The notes under the pieces are model-generated. The model was not told where the DNA came from, ran no database searches, and saw only the letters and a list, made by a program, of their open reading frames with translations. A stretch of DNA of 64,000 bases from Motacilla alba alba. Its lineage: Eukaryota > Chordata > Aves > Passeriformes > Motacillidae. The DNA is taken from contig NC_052046.1 of the NCBI RefSeq assembly GCF_015832195.1, positions 45,704,473-45,768,472 of the forward strand, given 5' to 3'. Below are positions 1 through 11,233 of the stretch, piece after piece; within the stretch, counting starts at the first letter, position 1, and every line of letters starts with the position of its first letter. Position numbers and translations under genes: made by a program.

Positions 1-144
1 ATTAACAAAATGGGCTCTGCTCAAGAAGGAACAAAATGCTCATAATGCAAACAGGGGATAAGTTTTCCTAAGATACAAAAAAAATCTTTTCTGAGCCCAA
101 GTGTTCCAGCTGATTGCAATCTTGTATTAAACAGCTTTACATGA

Positions 145-1162
145 TGTGTTGGGCTTTTGTGGCAAATTTTTTTTTGCAGGGGGACTAGAGAGGTGGATTC
201 TGTGAGAAGTTACCAGAAGCTTCCCCTGTGTCCAAGACAGACCCATCACTGGCCAAGGTCAAGCCCATCAGCGATGGTGGCAGTGCCTCTGGAACAATGT
301 ACTTAAGAAGGGGGAAAAAACCTGAGCAGCAGCAATCACAGCCAGAGAACGAAAGCGTGAGTGAGTGCACATGACAGCAAGAGCCTTGCAGACACCAAAG
401 TCAGTGAGAAGGAGGGGCTGGAGTGCTCCAGGGGCTGGAGCAGATGTTTCCCTGCAGCCCCCAGTACAGACCATGGTGAAGCAGCTATGCCCCTGCAGCC
501 TGTGCGTGGTTCCACAGTGGAGCAGAGATGCACCTGCAGCCCATGGAGGACCTCACTCTGGAGAAGGTAAATGTGCCTGAAGGAGACCGTGACCCTGTGG
601 GAAACCTGTGCTAGAGCAGGCTCTTGGCAGGACCTGTGAAAAGAGGATCCTGAAGGAAGGGATTTGTGCTGTGGAAGGGGTTCACACTGGAGAAATTAGT
701 AAAGAACTGCAGCCTGTGGGAGGGGTTCACTCATGGAAGACTGTCTCCTGTGGGAGTAACCCCATACTGGAGCAAGAGGAGACTGTGAGGAATCCTTCCC
801 CTGGTGAGGGAAGAGCAGCAGAGACAACGTGTGATGAACTGACTACAACCCCCATTGCCTACCCCCTGTATCAAGGTAGAGAAAATCATGAGTGAAGCTG
901 AATCTGGAAGGAAGGGAAGGTTGGGGAGAAGGTGTTCTAAGATTTGGTTTGTACTTCTCATTATCCTCTGATTTGATTGGAAATAAAATTAACTGATTTC
1001 TCCAACTTCAGCCTATTATGCCTCAATGGTAATTGGTGAGTGATCCCTCCCTGTCCTCACCTCAATCCACAAGCCTTTGGCTGTATTGTCTCTACCCTGT
1101 CCAGCCAAGGAGCAGAGGGATAAAGTGGGCACCTGGTGACTAACCAGGGCCAACCCACCACA
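145..1162 (+). mobile_element. Solo LTR, ERVL-like avian family
   Basis: This is a solo long terminal repeat, a non-coding promoter and polyadenylation unit left by an old endogenous retrovirus. It starts TGTGTTGGG and ends CCCACCACA, a near-perfect inverted pair with the TG...CA ends of LTRs. The interior has the repeated 'GGAGCAGG...CCCATGGAGGACC' style blocks and the 3' part (AATAAA at 982-987, then the GTGAGTGATC...CAACCCACCACA end) that I recognise from a common avian ERVL-like LTR. No internal retroviral sequence follows. I could not find a clean target duplication: the flanks read CATGA and TAGAT. A related, more damaged copy lies antisense at 52311-52747. Family assignment is by eye. 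Confidence 0.75.
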
Positions 1163-4100
1163 TAGATGACAAAATAATGCTAAAACAGACAACTTAGTAT
1201 TATTTTAAATAAGCTAATCAGCTGCTTGACAGCAGCAGGTAGCTCAGAGAACTAAATAACAATGGCATTTTAAATTTATAAAATTATTAATGTTCCAGAG
1301 GGTCTCAAAATACTTGGAGAGGATTTTGTTCGTTACAGGAGCTCCAAGGAAACCTCAGATACCCTTCATAATTAGCAACAAAGAAAACAGATCATAAGGA
1401 ATTTCTGTGTATTTTGTAAATATTGGCATGTTTAGTTCTAAATAGCTTTAGTTGCACAGCTGTAAATTTAGTAAACTCATCATAATCATGAAATACATAA
1501 TGAATAAAACCACTTAATTAGTATATCTCCCTCAGAAATTATTTACCTAATGAGATGTAATTGCAGTGAATGCTGTTTAATTGGAACACAATTAGCATAT
1601 GTTCCAGACCGTGGTACTTACTCTTTACCAAGAACATTCTGTGGTGGTTAACCAGGTGTTAAAATCACTGCAAAATTTTAACTTTCCACTAGCTGATAAC
1701 ACAAGTCACCAAAAAAGACAGTTTTTGTGAACAGAATGTGATTTCTGTTCTTGCATTTCTATTCAATTATAGTATTTTCTGTCAGTTTTTTCCCTAATTC
1801 TAAAATCAGAGACTTAAAAACTGAATGCTAGGAAGTATTTGTAATTTCTTCCTTTTGGGCAAACGCTCTAAATTCCTACAGGCAATTACAGAACTTATTC
1901 ACACAGTCATAAAAATTGTACATGTAAATGCAACACGGGTCCCAAGTCTTCACAGACGATTATTCTCAAAATATCTTATAACCACAAGAAGCCACTTAAT
2001 CAGGACTCTAGGATATCTAATTAGATCTCCCAATTACCAAAATAAAAATGTACCCCAAACCAGCTGTAAATCTGAGGGGAAGAAAAGAAAAAAATTGGCA
2101 GGCATGTTGCCTTACCCTCTCTGTGCCTGCAGCTGCTCTATGATTAGCTGACAGCTGAGCAGTGACACTGTTCACTTAGAGGACTGTGATGAAGAAGACA
2201 AGGTGATGGTGTCACCAGTTCACGCAGTAAGGGGACAGAGGCGAACCAGGCAAACACAATCCTGAACTAACAGGGCACTCACTAACAGCTGGAGGTGACA
2301 TATTTTCTCGTGAACTTGTAGTAGTTTAAGGACACACTGCCTCCAGAATGCATTTTGAATTAATGTTTATTCATTTAGAGACAGAATCTTAGCCCATTTC
2401 TATGTTTTTACCAGCAGAATAAACATTCAAGAAACTGCACTGCAGGAACTGCTGAGATTAATCCACTTGCCCATTCTCTTCATTACACTACATCGTGATC
2501 TCAAAATAGTTTTCCAAAAGCTAAATGGAGCTGTCAGAGCTCAAATGACCCTTATGTAGCACTGGGACCCATATGGCTGTGTCTGTGAAACCACTGCACT
2601 ACAAGCAGTCATTGGGGCCTCTCAAAGCTAAATCCTTACTCACATTGTCATGGCACTGGAATTCACTAGGTGTCTGTCTGGGACAAACCAGGATGCTCTG
2701 AGAATCACTGAGGTGCATATAGACCACTATGACACTTCAGCTCATTATTGAACAGCGACAACAAATAAGACAACATGGAAAAACCTTGACATACAAAATC
2801 TAACTTCATCAAGCTATATCTTTGACAAGGACCATCAAGGGCAAAGCTTGGCATATTGCCTGATAGACCCCACACAGGGCTATTTCACAGCTGGAGCAGA
2901 CAGTACATCTGTGAGGACACAGAAACAGAGCCACCCCTGTTGCCCTCGTCTCACAAAGTTCTTCTTTCACTGTTCAAAAATAAGGACAATGGGTCCATGG
3001 GATGTCAGCATCATACTTTCCGTGCTCCTCAGCAGCCTCACACCCTATCCACTTCCTGAACAAACACATGAAGTTCACACACATGGCACATTCTGCTTGC
3101 AGTTTCACTTGGTGTTTGTCCATCTCCATCATCCAAGGTCCACAGACAGTACTAGTGAGTATGCAGGCAACCAGTCTCATTGAGACAGCTTCTTGGGGCC
3201 AAGGGCCAGCTTGCGCTGTACCTTCTAGATAAAAGCAGACAGACAGGGAGGAAAGAAGGCACAGGCTTGGCACTGCCTGTGCTTGCATTGGGAATGTCTA
3301 TCATCCATTTTGTAATCACCACCACATGCCAGGAAAAGGGCCAGATTTCCTAATCTAATTTGCAGCTGAAGCAGAAGTCCCCCATCCTTGTCCAGGGACA
3401 TCTTCAAAGCGCTCACATAGCAGTCAAGTGAAACTGCTGTAACAAATATGTCTGTAGGAAGGAGACAAAAGTTCCCTTTATCCTCAGAATAATTTGGATA
3501 ATGTTCTGTTCTGGATCAGGATGTTCTGAATGCACATGGTGATTGCTCACTGTATCTAGGACTGGCCTTTTCACAGAGGGAATTATGCACTTCACTCATA
3601 AAAGAGAAGCAACAATATACTTAATTGATGTAAAGCTGTGAGTTTACAAAGTGCAATGGTAAATGCAGCACTGGTTTAATGGCAAGGCATACTCCACTAT
3701 TTACTATATAGAAAACAGTCAGACAAAACTCTCAGTGAGAGCTCACAGGCTCATATGTGAGAAAAGACCAAACCAGCGGTTACTGCATCTATATTTAAAC
3801 ATTTCAAAATGCCAGATCTCACATGACTTCAGCCCTACAAAAATGAAAACTGAGGATTGACTCATGATGTTAAAAGCCCTCCTGAGCCCATTGGGATTGC
3901 TCTGTGTCACCCAGGAAAAACAACTGCCTGGACAGATAGCCTTCAGATGGTTGCTTTAGGGTCCAAACTGGACTACATACTAAGACAGGAGACACTCTTT
4001 TCTGCCTATTGTGATTTCCACATGATAGCAGGACTCTAGAGTATCTTCTTTGCTCACAGTCCCTGCAAATGGAAAAATAAAATTTAATTCTGTCATGCAA

Positions 4101-5139
4101 ATGAGGAGATAAATATTCTTTTGGCACAGATTAGGTATGTATCACTTTTATATATGTTTTGCCTCTTGACAAGGTGCTCTGGGGGCCAATACAAACTGCC
4201 ATGCCTTCGATACACAAAGGATTTTATTCTTACAGTTCCAGTGCAGTCTTAAGATGGCACTCTTAAGCCATCTTCCCCAGGCATGTCAGGTTCAGCTGAC
4301 CTCCAAACAAGCACTTCTTCTGTGGGAGCACTGGGATAGGTTCCCATATCCTCCTACTATTGCTACAACGTGCTGGTAAATTTGTGGCATATCTCAGCCT
4401 GGCCCACACAGATAGGCCAGAAGCAGGCAGTTTAGGTTAAAGCAAGACATACTTTGCCAAGGTCCCTGGGGACAGATATTAGCTATTTACCTATTAATGT
4501 GACACGTGCCATAGGGTGTAACTGGAGTAACATTCAGAGTATGGGTATAAATAAAGCACATTCTACTGAGCTGGCCCTTTGGGTTGACCTCACAGATCAG
4601 CATGAATGTAGATGTTAAAGCTGCAAATCGAAAGATTTTCAGCATCCCTTAAGCCTTGAAGCCCTTAGCAACCACATCATCCAACAGATCTTACAGGTAC
4701 TTTATTTTCAGGCAATCTAAATTATGTGTGTTAAGTAGATAGCTTTTACTAGCAGCTGATAACATTGAACAGGTGAAAACCGTTATGTAAAAGCCCATCA
4801 AAGCACAGAAGAGGCATGATAAAAAGGTAGTAAACATGTATTTGAACGATTACTATTGTTCTCTGTCTTTTGTGCAGTTTTAAGTACCCACAGCAATTAC
4901 ACAAAATACTAATGAATTTAGCTCTTTTATATCATGATGGTTCATGTCTCTGGGATCTCTGCCTTTCCTTCTCCAGTGACAACCTCCACAGAAATTACTT
5001 TAGGTATCCTTTCTGATTTGACTATGCCACAAAAAGCGTGTCAGAAATCTCAGACTGGGAAAAATTTCAGAAGTGTTTATATTTCTGGACTCGCAGCTTT
5101 CCAAGAATGCTTGGGAGCACTATTCCCAGAGAATGAGGG

Positions 5140-5162
5140 GAAAAAAAAAAAAAAAAACACCA

Positions 5163-5194
<32 letters not shown>

Positions 5195-5240
5195 AACCCA
5201 CAGAAAATAAACAAATAAAAAACCCACAAAAAACAGTAAA
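5140..5240. repeat. A-rich low-complexity tract with (CAAAA)n
   Basis: A pure A run of about 17 is followed by CACCAAAA and at least four AAAAC units, then further A-rich sequence. It could be a decayed poly(A) tail, but no retroposon body is recognisable on its 5' side. I call it simple sequence. Confidence 0.8.
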
Positions 5241-7242
5241 AAAAAAGATGGGGAGAAAGAGAACGAGTGCATTATACAACACTCATAATCTCATCCTACT
5301 GTGCTGTCTGCTTGCTTATCAGCAGCAAGTTTGCCAAGCAAGAAAAGTGCACATTAAAAAAACCTTGCTCAAATAACAACCTGATTTCAAGTTTCAGCTC
5401 TCAAGGGCAAGGAAACTGACAGTATTAACAGAGTAAGAGGCACACACAGCCATTTTCAACTTGGAGATATTTGTAGTCCACAGGATAGCAACAGGATTGG
5501 CAAAGTTCTACAAAGGAAAAAAAAAAAAAACCTCCACTGATTTGGTACAAATTTCCCAATATTATTTGCTTTAATAAGACTGTAGCAGTACATCTGACGA
5601 AGTACATTTTCTATCAATGACTTTCCTGAAGAGAAAGTAACATAAGCCACTTGAAGCAGGCAGAAATATTGGAAAACTTTGTGTTACGTGCAGAAGATTT
5701 TGTTAGCTCCTCAATATATAAGTAAAATCCTGAGCACAACACTGAGTTTCTCTGCCATGAATTTTTCCATTCTTCTTACAGGAATACTGATGCTTACAGA
5801 ATTGCCAGCCTTCTTAGCATTTGACATACATGACTGAATCTCTTGACAGGAGGCAAGGTGCTAGAACAAAAATGCTAGAAATGCTTACTCACCGAGTATC
5901 AGAAAACATTGATATTACACATTGCAGTATTCCAGAAGTCCATTTAAAACTGTTTATCATGAATTCAGGAAGATGTTCTGTGTTTTTAGGACTAGGTAAT
6001 GAGATTTCATCCTTCAAAGCTATGATGTGGATTTGGGTTTCTAATAAAATTAAAAATAGACAGAAATTTGCTTCATTTCAGTCTAAGACCTCAGCTGTGT
6101 GAATCTGATGTGCTCTGGAGTACATTCTGTGTTTAAATTCAAAACAATTCTGTATTTAAGGCATAACAAAGGCTTAGTAAAAGAAGACTGCAATATACTG
6201 TGTTCTTACTAAAATAGCATGATAGACAAGCAGAATTTAAAAAGAAAAAAAACAGGGTTACTGCATTTATATTATGTTACTTACTGTTTTCTCCTCAATA
6301 TGTAGAAAAACAGTTTTAACTAGAAGCCTCCAAAAACAAGAGAGTTGTGTAAGCCATGTCTACTTGACACCAAGCATAGACAACATTGAGTGAAAACCAC
6401 ACCGGCTTCAGAGGCCAATACAGGAGAGCTGTTGTAGCATATTTTATTCCATAAGATGCAGGAGCCATTAGCTTGGGCACAGTGCCATGGTAACGCATTA
6501 ATAGGAACAAGGTTTTATATGCAAGACGTTATATGCTTTCAGGAACAAGGCACTATACCCAAATAGTGCTGTGCTGCACTTTGTGATCCTCATGCATATT
6601 TGAAATCTTCATACCTTTATACACAACAAAGAAAAAAAAAACAAGGTAGGCTTCGGACCGTTCACTGGATGTTTTCATTAGAAAATACTGTGTTGGAATA
6701 GATGGAACAGTGTTTCACAAAGATGCAAATGTACATTACCCTGAGGAAAAGATGCCCTCATTTTCCAGCTCCATCTAAGATTTTGTTCTCTTGTGGATTC
6801 AGTAAAAAAACTGTTGCAAAGAAAAGACAAATCATTTTGGGAGATAAGATGCACTTAAAATTTAAAGTGAGCAGGAGGGGCAGTCAGCTACCTGCTGAGC
6901 CATCTGAGTTCAAAGACAAAATCCAGTACTCACCAAGGCTTTCTTCACAAAGCAGCACTGATCCCTCAGCATGCTTATTCTTAAATAAAACCTAGTAGCA
7001 ACAAGGATCTCAGCTTCCAACAGAAATGGAAGTGATATCAAGCAAAAGGAGTTCTAATAAGGGGCCATGAATCTTGTAATTTTTGTTAGAAGTGCATTAG
7101 CAAATGGAGGCTTACACAAAAGCTGTATGAAGGAACATTCTCTTGTGCCTTCTGTGCTGTATCTGTCCTAAGACACTGATGTAAGCGTAATTTGCTTTTT
7201 ATGACTCTATAGCTTGCTGTCTTTACAGTTCAATAAAAGTAA

Positions 7243-7328
7243 ATGTGTTATATATATGTTCATATACATACCTATGTACACATATATATTTATAAACTGA
7301 TGTATCTATGTACACACATATATTAAAA
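7243..7328. repeat. TA/CA-rich low-complexity tract
   Basis: Imperfect alternation of TATATA, CATATA and GTACACA motifs, with 'CTATGTACACA' occurring twice. It is consistent with a decayed dinucleotide microsatellite. Confidence 0.6.
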
Positions 7329-8659
7329 GATTTAATATATGAACGCAGTCTTGAAGATAGAAAACTTCATGCCCTGTAGGCATGCACATAGAATGTAACT
7401 CTTCATAGGAATATACTATTCAGCTGATGAAGTTTTCAAATTTCAAGTCTGTGGACCTCTGTATAAAAGGACCTCTATATAAAATATATGTGCAATTTGA
7501 AAAAATATTCCAGTCTCTTATTTTAATTAAATGTAATTTGGAGGTAAAATCCTTGCATAAGCAAAAGAAAAAGATTATAATATGTCTCTCACTCTTTATA
7601 TAGTAGATTCAAAACTCATGGAAACTACACATACTTGTCTCCTTTTTTAAATCAGATGTGAAGTATTTTTCATTACTTGTATAGCAGGATAAAAATTTCC
7701 AAAATTTATATCAATTATGGGTGCCTAGAAGGTCTAAGATACAGTCCCAAAGAAGAAATGGATTTTCAATATGCAAAGTTTTTGATTGCTGTTATAACAT
7801 TGTTTTGAAAAGCTAGAAATAGAAATTTTGAAATTATTATTTTGTTCTGTCAGAAAGCAGAACAACCTGCAGGTCTTTTAGAGGACATTCAGAGCTCTCG
7901 TCTCCTAAGTATCTTCATGGGAGCCAAAGTATCTGCTGCTAGTCACAGAGATGGAATATGCTCCCATTAATAACTCACATTAGTGTAGAACTGCCATAAG
8001 TAATCTTCTGTTTCTCATACAGAATATACAATATAGGAAAGTATTAGATAGTGTATGTAGATTTCAGTGGTTGACCAGAAATTTATGATACAGTTTTGTT
8101 TCATAATTCATTCAAACTGTTACCAGTAAATAGGCTGATTACTCTCCCATTCTTTTTCTCAGTTAATGTTTAACACAATCCTACAGAATAAGCATTGTCG
8201 TTCCATAGGCTGGTGGTTTCTGATGAATGAGCATTGTATTAACTCACCCGGTGTGCAAACAGTTCTTCAACTGGCAAGAACACAACATGCCCTAGAGCCA
8301 AGACAGGAATTTGAACCCTATTTAGGTTTGAATCTAACCCTTCAAAGAGCTGAGATTCATCTCTGCTGAGAGCAGAGTGGGAGTTTTCACTGTCTCCATG
8401 TAGCCACTTTCATTGCTGCAGAGGTAAATTCTCAGCTGGCTGTCATGAGACCAGAGGACTCCAGTGGAAGACTGCGTGATTTCAAGAACAAAGGATGCCA
8501 ATCATTCGGTACCTCAGCTGATCAATAAGGCTGCTGCATATCCTTAAAAACAATGTAGACTAAAATACCATAGGAAATTTATAATCAAATTACTTCTTCC
8601 CATGGACATGTATATCTGAAAGCAGCCTATCTGAAATAACCCAGTTTGTAACATCACAT

Positions 8660-9275
8660 CACCATGCTCCCGCTGGAACACAGGCCAACATTGTGCCCTT
8701 GTGAAAAAGAAGGCTAGTGGAATCCTGGGCTGCATGAAGAGAAGAGGTGCCAGCAGGTTGTGGGGCAGGTAATCCTGACCCTCCATTCAGCACCAGTGAA
8801 GCCACACTTGGAGTCCTGTGCCCAGCTGTGAGATTACTAGTACAAGAGGGACATGGACCTACTGGAGAGAGTACAGTAAACAGTCACTAAGATGATGAAA
8901 GGACTGGAATTATCTCTCCTTTGAAGAAAGACTGAGAGACTGAGGTTGTTCAGGCCGTAGAAGAAAAGGCTCAGAGGAATCTCCTGATATTGTACACACT
9001 CCTGAAGGGAAGTCACAAACAAGACATAGCCTCTTTCCAGTGGTTCCCCATGACAGAACCAGAGGCAACAGGCCCAAATTGAAAGACTGGAGATTCCATT
9101 TGAACAGTGGAAAATGCTTTCTTACTGGAAAGGTGACCAAGCTCTGGCAAAGATTGCCCAGAGATGTGGTGGAATTGCCATCCTTGAGAGACGTGGTCTT
9201 GGGCAGTATGCTCTAGGTCTCCCTACTGGAACAGGAAAGCTGAACCCAACCTCAGCCCCACCATGATTTTGTTCA
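8660..9275 (+). mobile_element. CR1 LINE, 3' fragment
   Basis: Degraded 3' part of a chicken repeat 1 (CR1) non-LTR retrotransposon: the end of the reverse-transcriptase frame plus 3' UTR. Recognisable CR1 milestones occur in order: 'AATCCTGGGCTGCATGAAGAG', 'GACATGGACCTACTGGAGAG', 'GATGATGAAAGGACTGGA', 'GTTGTTCAGGCCGTAGAAG', and 'TTGCCCAGAGATGTGGTGGA'. All frames are broken, and the terminal ATTCTATG-type tail is lost or mutated. The 5' edge is approximate, as expected of 5'-truncated LINE copies. Confidence 0.85.
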
Positions 9276-9765
9276 GGGAAAGTAGCAAAAGTAACCACGT
9301 GAGAAGTTTCAGTTGAGGAAAAAAATCAGAAGTAAATCTTAGGATCATTAAAAGTAGCATCACACTTGTCAGAGTTCTCAATATGCTGACTGGAAATAGG
9401 CAAAAAATTGCAATAATATTTTACCAGAAATGGCAATATATATGGAGATAAAATTTTTATCAGGTTCTATTTCTCATACTAAGAGAAAAAGTAGAACTAG
9501 AGCATGTCATATAGGTGAGTAGAAAAGTGCTTCCTCAGTACTATTCATCATGCTGTTCTGTATGTTCTGTACCATGCTTCTGAACTATGTTCACAAACTG
9601 TATGTAAGTAAGGTCATACAGTTTCTAATGACCTATCAAGATTATCAATGACCATTCAGACCCAAATCAAAAATGATTCTTGAAATAAAAAAAAAGAAAG
9701 ATACAGGAGCTGTACTTTTTCATTTGGCATTGCCACATGTTTCTGAATATTAGCTGTCTTAAAAG
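9276..9765. other. Short single-copy spacer
   Basis: AT-rich sequence between the CR1 fragment and the long solo LTR. No open frame or repeat was recognised beyond an A run near 9688. Confidence 0.5.
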
Positions 9766-9770
9766 AATGG
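9766..9770. repeat. 5-bp target duplication, left copy (AATGG)
   Basis: AATGG directly precedes the TG start of the LTR at 9771 and is repeated exactly at 11229-11233. A 5-bp duplication is usual for ERVL-type integrases. Confidence 0.85.
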
Positions 9771-10144
9771 TGTCATGGTTTGAAAGGAAGTGAGTTTTTG
9801 GGAGGTGGTGGTCAAACCAATAGGTGCTCCGATGTGAATATTGGCATCTGGTTTGGCCACTGAGGATATGGATATGCCTCTGAGAACACAGGGGTTAAAA
9901 GCAAGGAACTCCCAGGGGAACACTCTCTCTTGGTTCCAGTGGATGGAGAGGTCAGACCTCCCCTGCCCAGCTTCGGGCTGGGGGGGGGGCAGGAGAAGCC
10001 ACGAGGCTGGAGGGAGGTAGGCCAGAGCCTTGGGCAGAGAAGGGAGGTGAAGGCCCCTGGCCCCTGCAGGACAAGAGTGAGTTCCCTACACAGGTGGAAG
10101 GGTGGAAGAACTCTGAGAGGCATCGGGCAGCCCCCCTTTCCCAG

Positions 10145-10175
<31 letters not shown>

Positions 10176-11228
10176 TGCCAATTTGATAGCACTGGCCTGG
10201 CCGAGAAGGGGGAGCGGCAAGGAAAGTGCCTGGCAGGGCCAGCATGGGAGTTCTGGACAGGCAGAGACTGTGATTTTAACCCTTCTATGGGATGATGGAA
10301 ACCTTGCAAATGCTGATCCTCCGGGAGCTGAATGAGAAGAGAGATAGGCATGAAATAGGAGGAAATGGGCAAGTGTGATGCAAAGTTGTGCAAGTGAAGA
10401 ATGACCGAGAGAAGTTGAGAAGAATTCTAGGTGGGAGGAGATGATGGAGTCACCTTTGGCTGGACTTTTCTTGTATGGCCATGGACAGAACCATTTTTCC
10501 TGTAATACAGAGACTGCATTTTAGGGGGAGGCGATGGCTTGGTGTCAAAGGAGAGGAGCGAAGGAGTGATGTGAGCAGAGATGACGGGTGAGGAGGGTGG
10601 TGGTGCCCTCGATCTTCAGTGGAGAGGAAGAGCTTTGCTCTCGAGACCCCTCGGCCCTAGGGGGTGAAATTTGGGGGGGAACTAGTGTCCCAAAAAGTGA
10701 GAGACTGTCATTTTTCTCCTGGAACTGGGCAAAGCATCCTTGAAAAGAAAACCCTAAAAGCAGCTCTGGTCCATGTGCAGTGGTGAGAGCACTGGACATG
10801 GAAGGAAGAAGTCACGAAGGTGGTGCTGAGTGACGTGGAAACACAACTGGACTCGGCTGTGTTTCCAGGGGAAGCCTGTGGCGCAAGAGGGACTCCTCTC
10901 TCCTTGATGAAATGAGAGGTGATTGTCTGAAGGGTGGAGATGGACTGAGAGCTGATTATCTGAAGGGTGATGATTGGGTAAAAAATCTAGGGGCTGATTT
11001 TATGTTGTGGGAAATTGAGTGGGGGGAGGAGAAATGTTTTTGAAAGGTTTCCATTTTGCTCTGTGTGTTCATTTTATCATAGTTCTATGATAATAAAGTT
11101 TTTTTTCCCTCCTTTGTTTACAAGTAGAGGCCTGCTTTGCTCTGTTTCTGATCGCATCTCACAGCAAATACTAGGGAGAATATGTTTTCATGGGGGCACG
11201 GGCATTGCGCCAGCGCCAAACCATGACA
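9771..11228 (+). mobile_element. Long solo LTR (1,458 bp) with 5-bp duplications
   Basis: A complete solo LTR with unusually long inverted ends. It begins TGTCATGGTTTG and ends CAAACCATGACA, a perfect 12-bp inverted repeat with TG...CA termini. It is flanked by perfect AATGG duplications. A polyadenylation signal AATAAA sits at 11092-11097, about 130 bp before the right end, which sets the plus orientation. The interior is purine-rich (G-rich on this strand) and contains a G10 run (9980-9989) and a (GA)13 microsatellite (10149-10174). The 5-bp duplication and long LTR favour a class III/ERVL origin. There is no internal retroviral sequence, so the provirus has been reduced by LTR-LTR recombination. 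A 193-codon antisense open frame inside it is only the GA repeat and base composition. Confidence 0.88.
10149..10174. repeat. (GA)13 microsatellite inside the LTR
   Basis: Thirteen uninterrupted GA units lie within the long LTR. They are likely polymorphic in length, and they create the Leu-Ser repeats seen in spurious antisense frames. Confidence 0.97.
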
Positions 11229-11233
11229 AATGG
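11229..11233. repeat. 5-bp target duplication, right copy (AATGG)
   Basis: Exact copy of 9766-9770, immediately after the CA end of the long LTR. Confidence 0.85.

Larger units (their letters stand above)
1163..8659. other. AT-rich single-copy DNA, no gene seen
   Basis: No exon-like open frame, RNA gene or recognisable transposon was found here. The longest open frames are about 110 codons, overlap one another on both strands and resemble nothing I know. The interval contains an ATTA-rich stretch (about 1370-1640) that could be a conserved non-coding element, an A-rich low-complexity tract (about 5140-5240) and an alternating TA/CA-rich tract (about 7245-7325). Confidence 0.6.

Noticed and set aside
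9812..10393. A 193-codon antisense frame with Leu-Ser repeats
   Set aside because: It lies wholly inside the long solo LTR and is produced by the (GA)13 microsatellite read in antisense.
9771..11228. A DNA transposon, suggested by the 12-bp terminal inverted repeats
   Set aside because: TG...CA ends, a 5-bp duplication, AATAAA near the right end and no transposase frame fit a solo LTR better.
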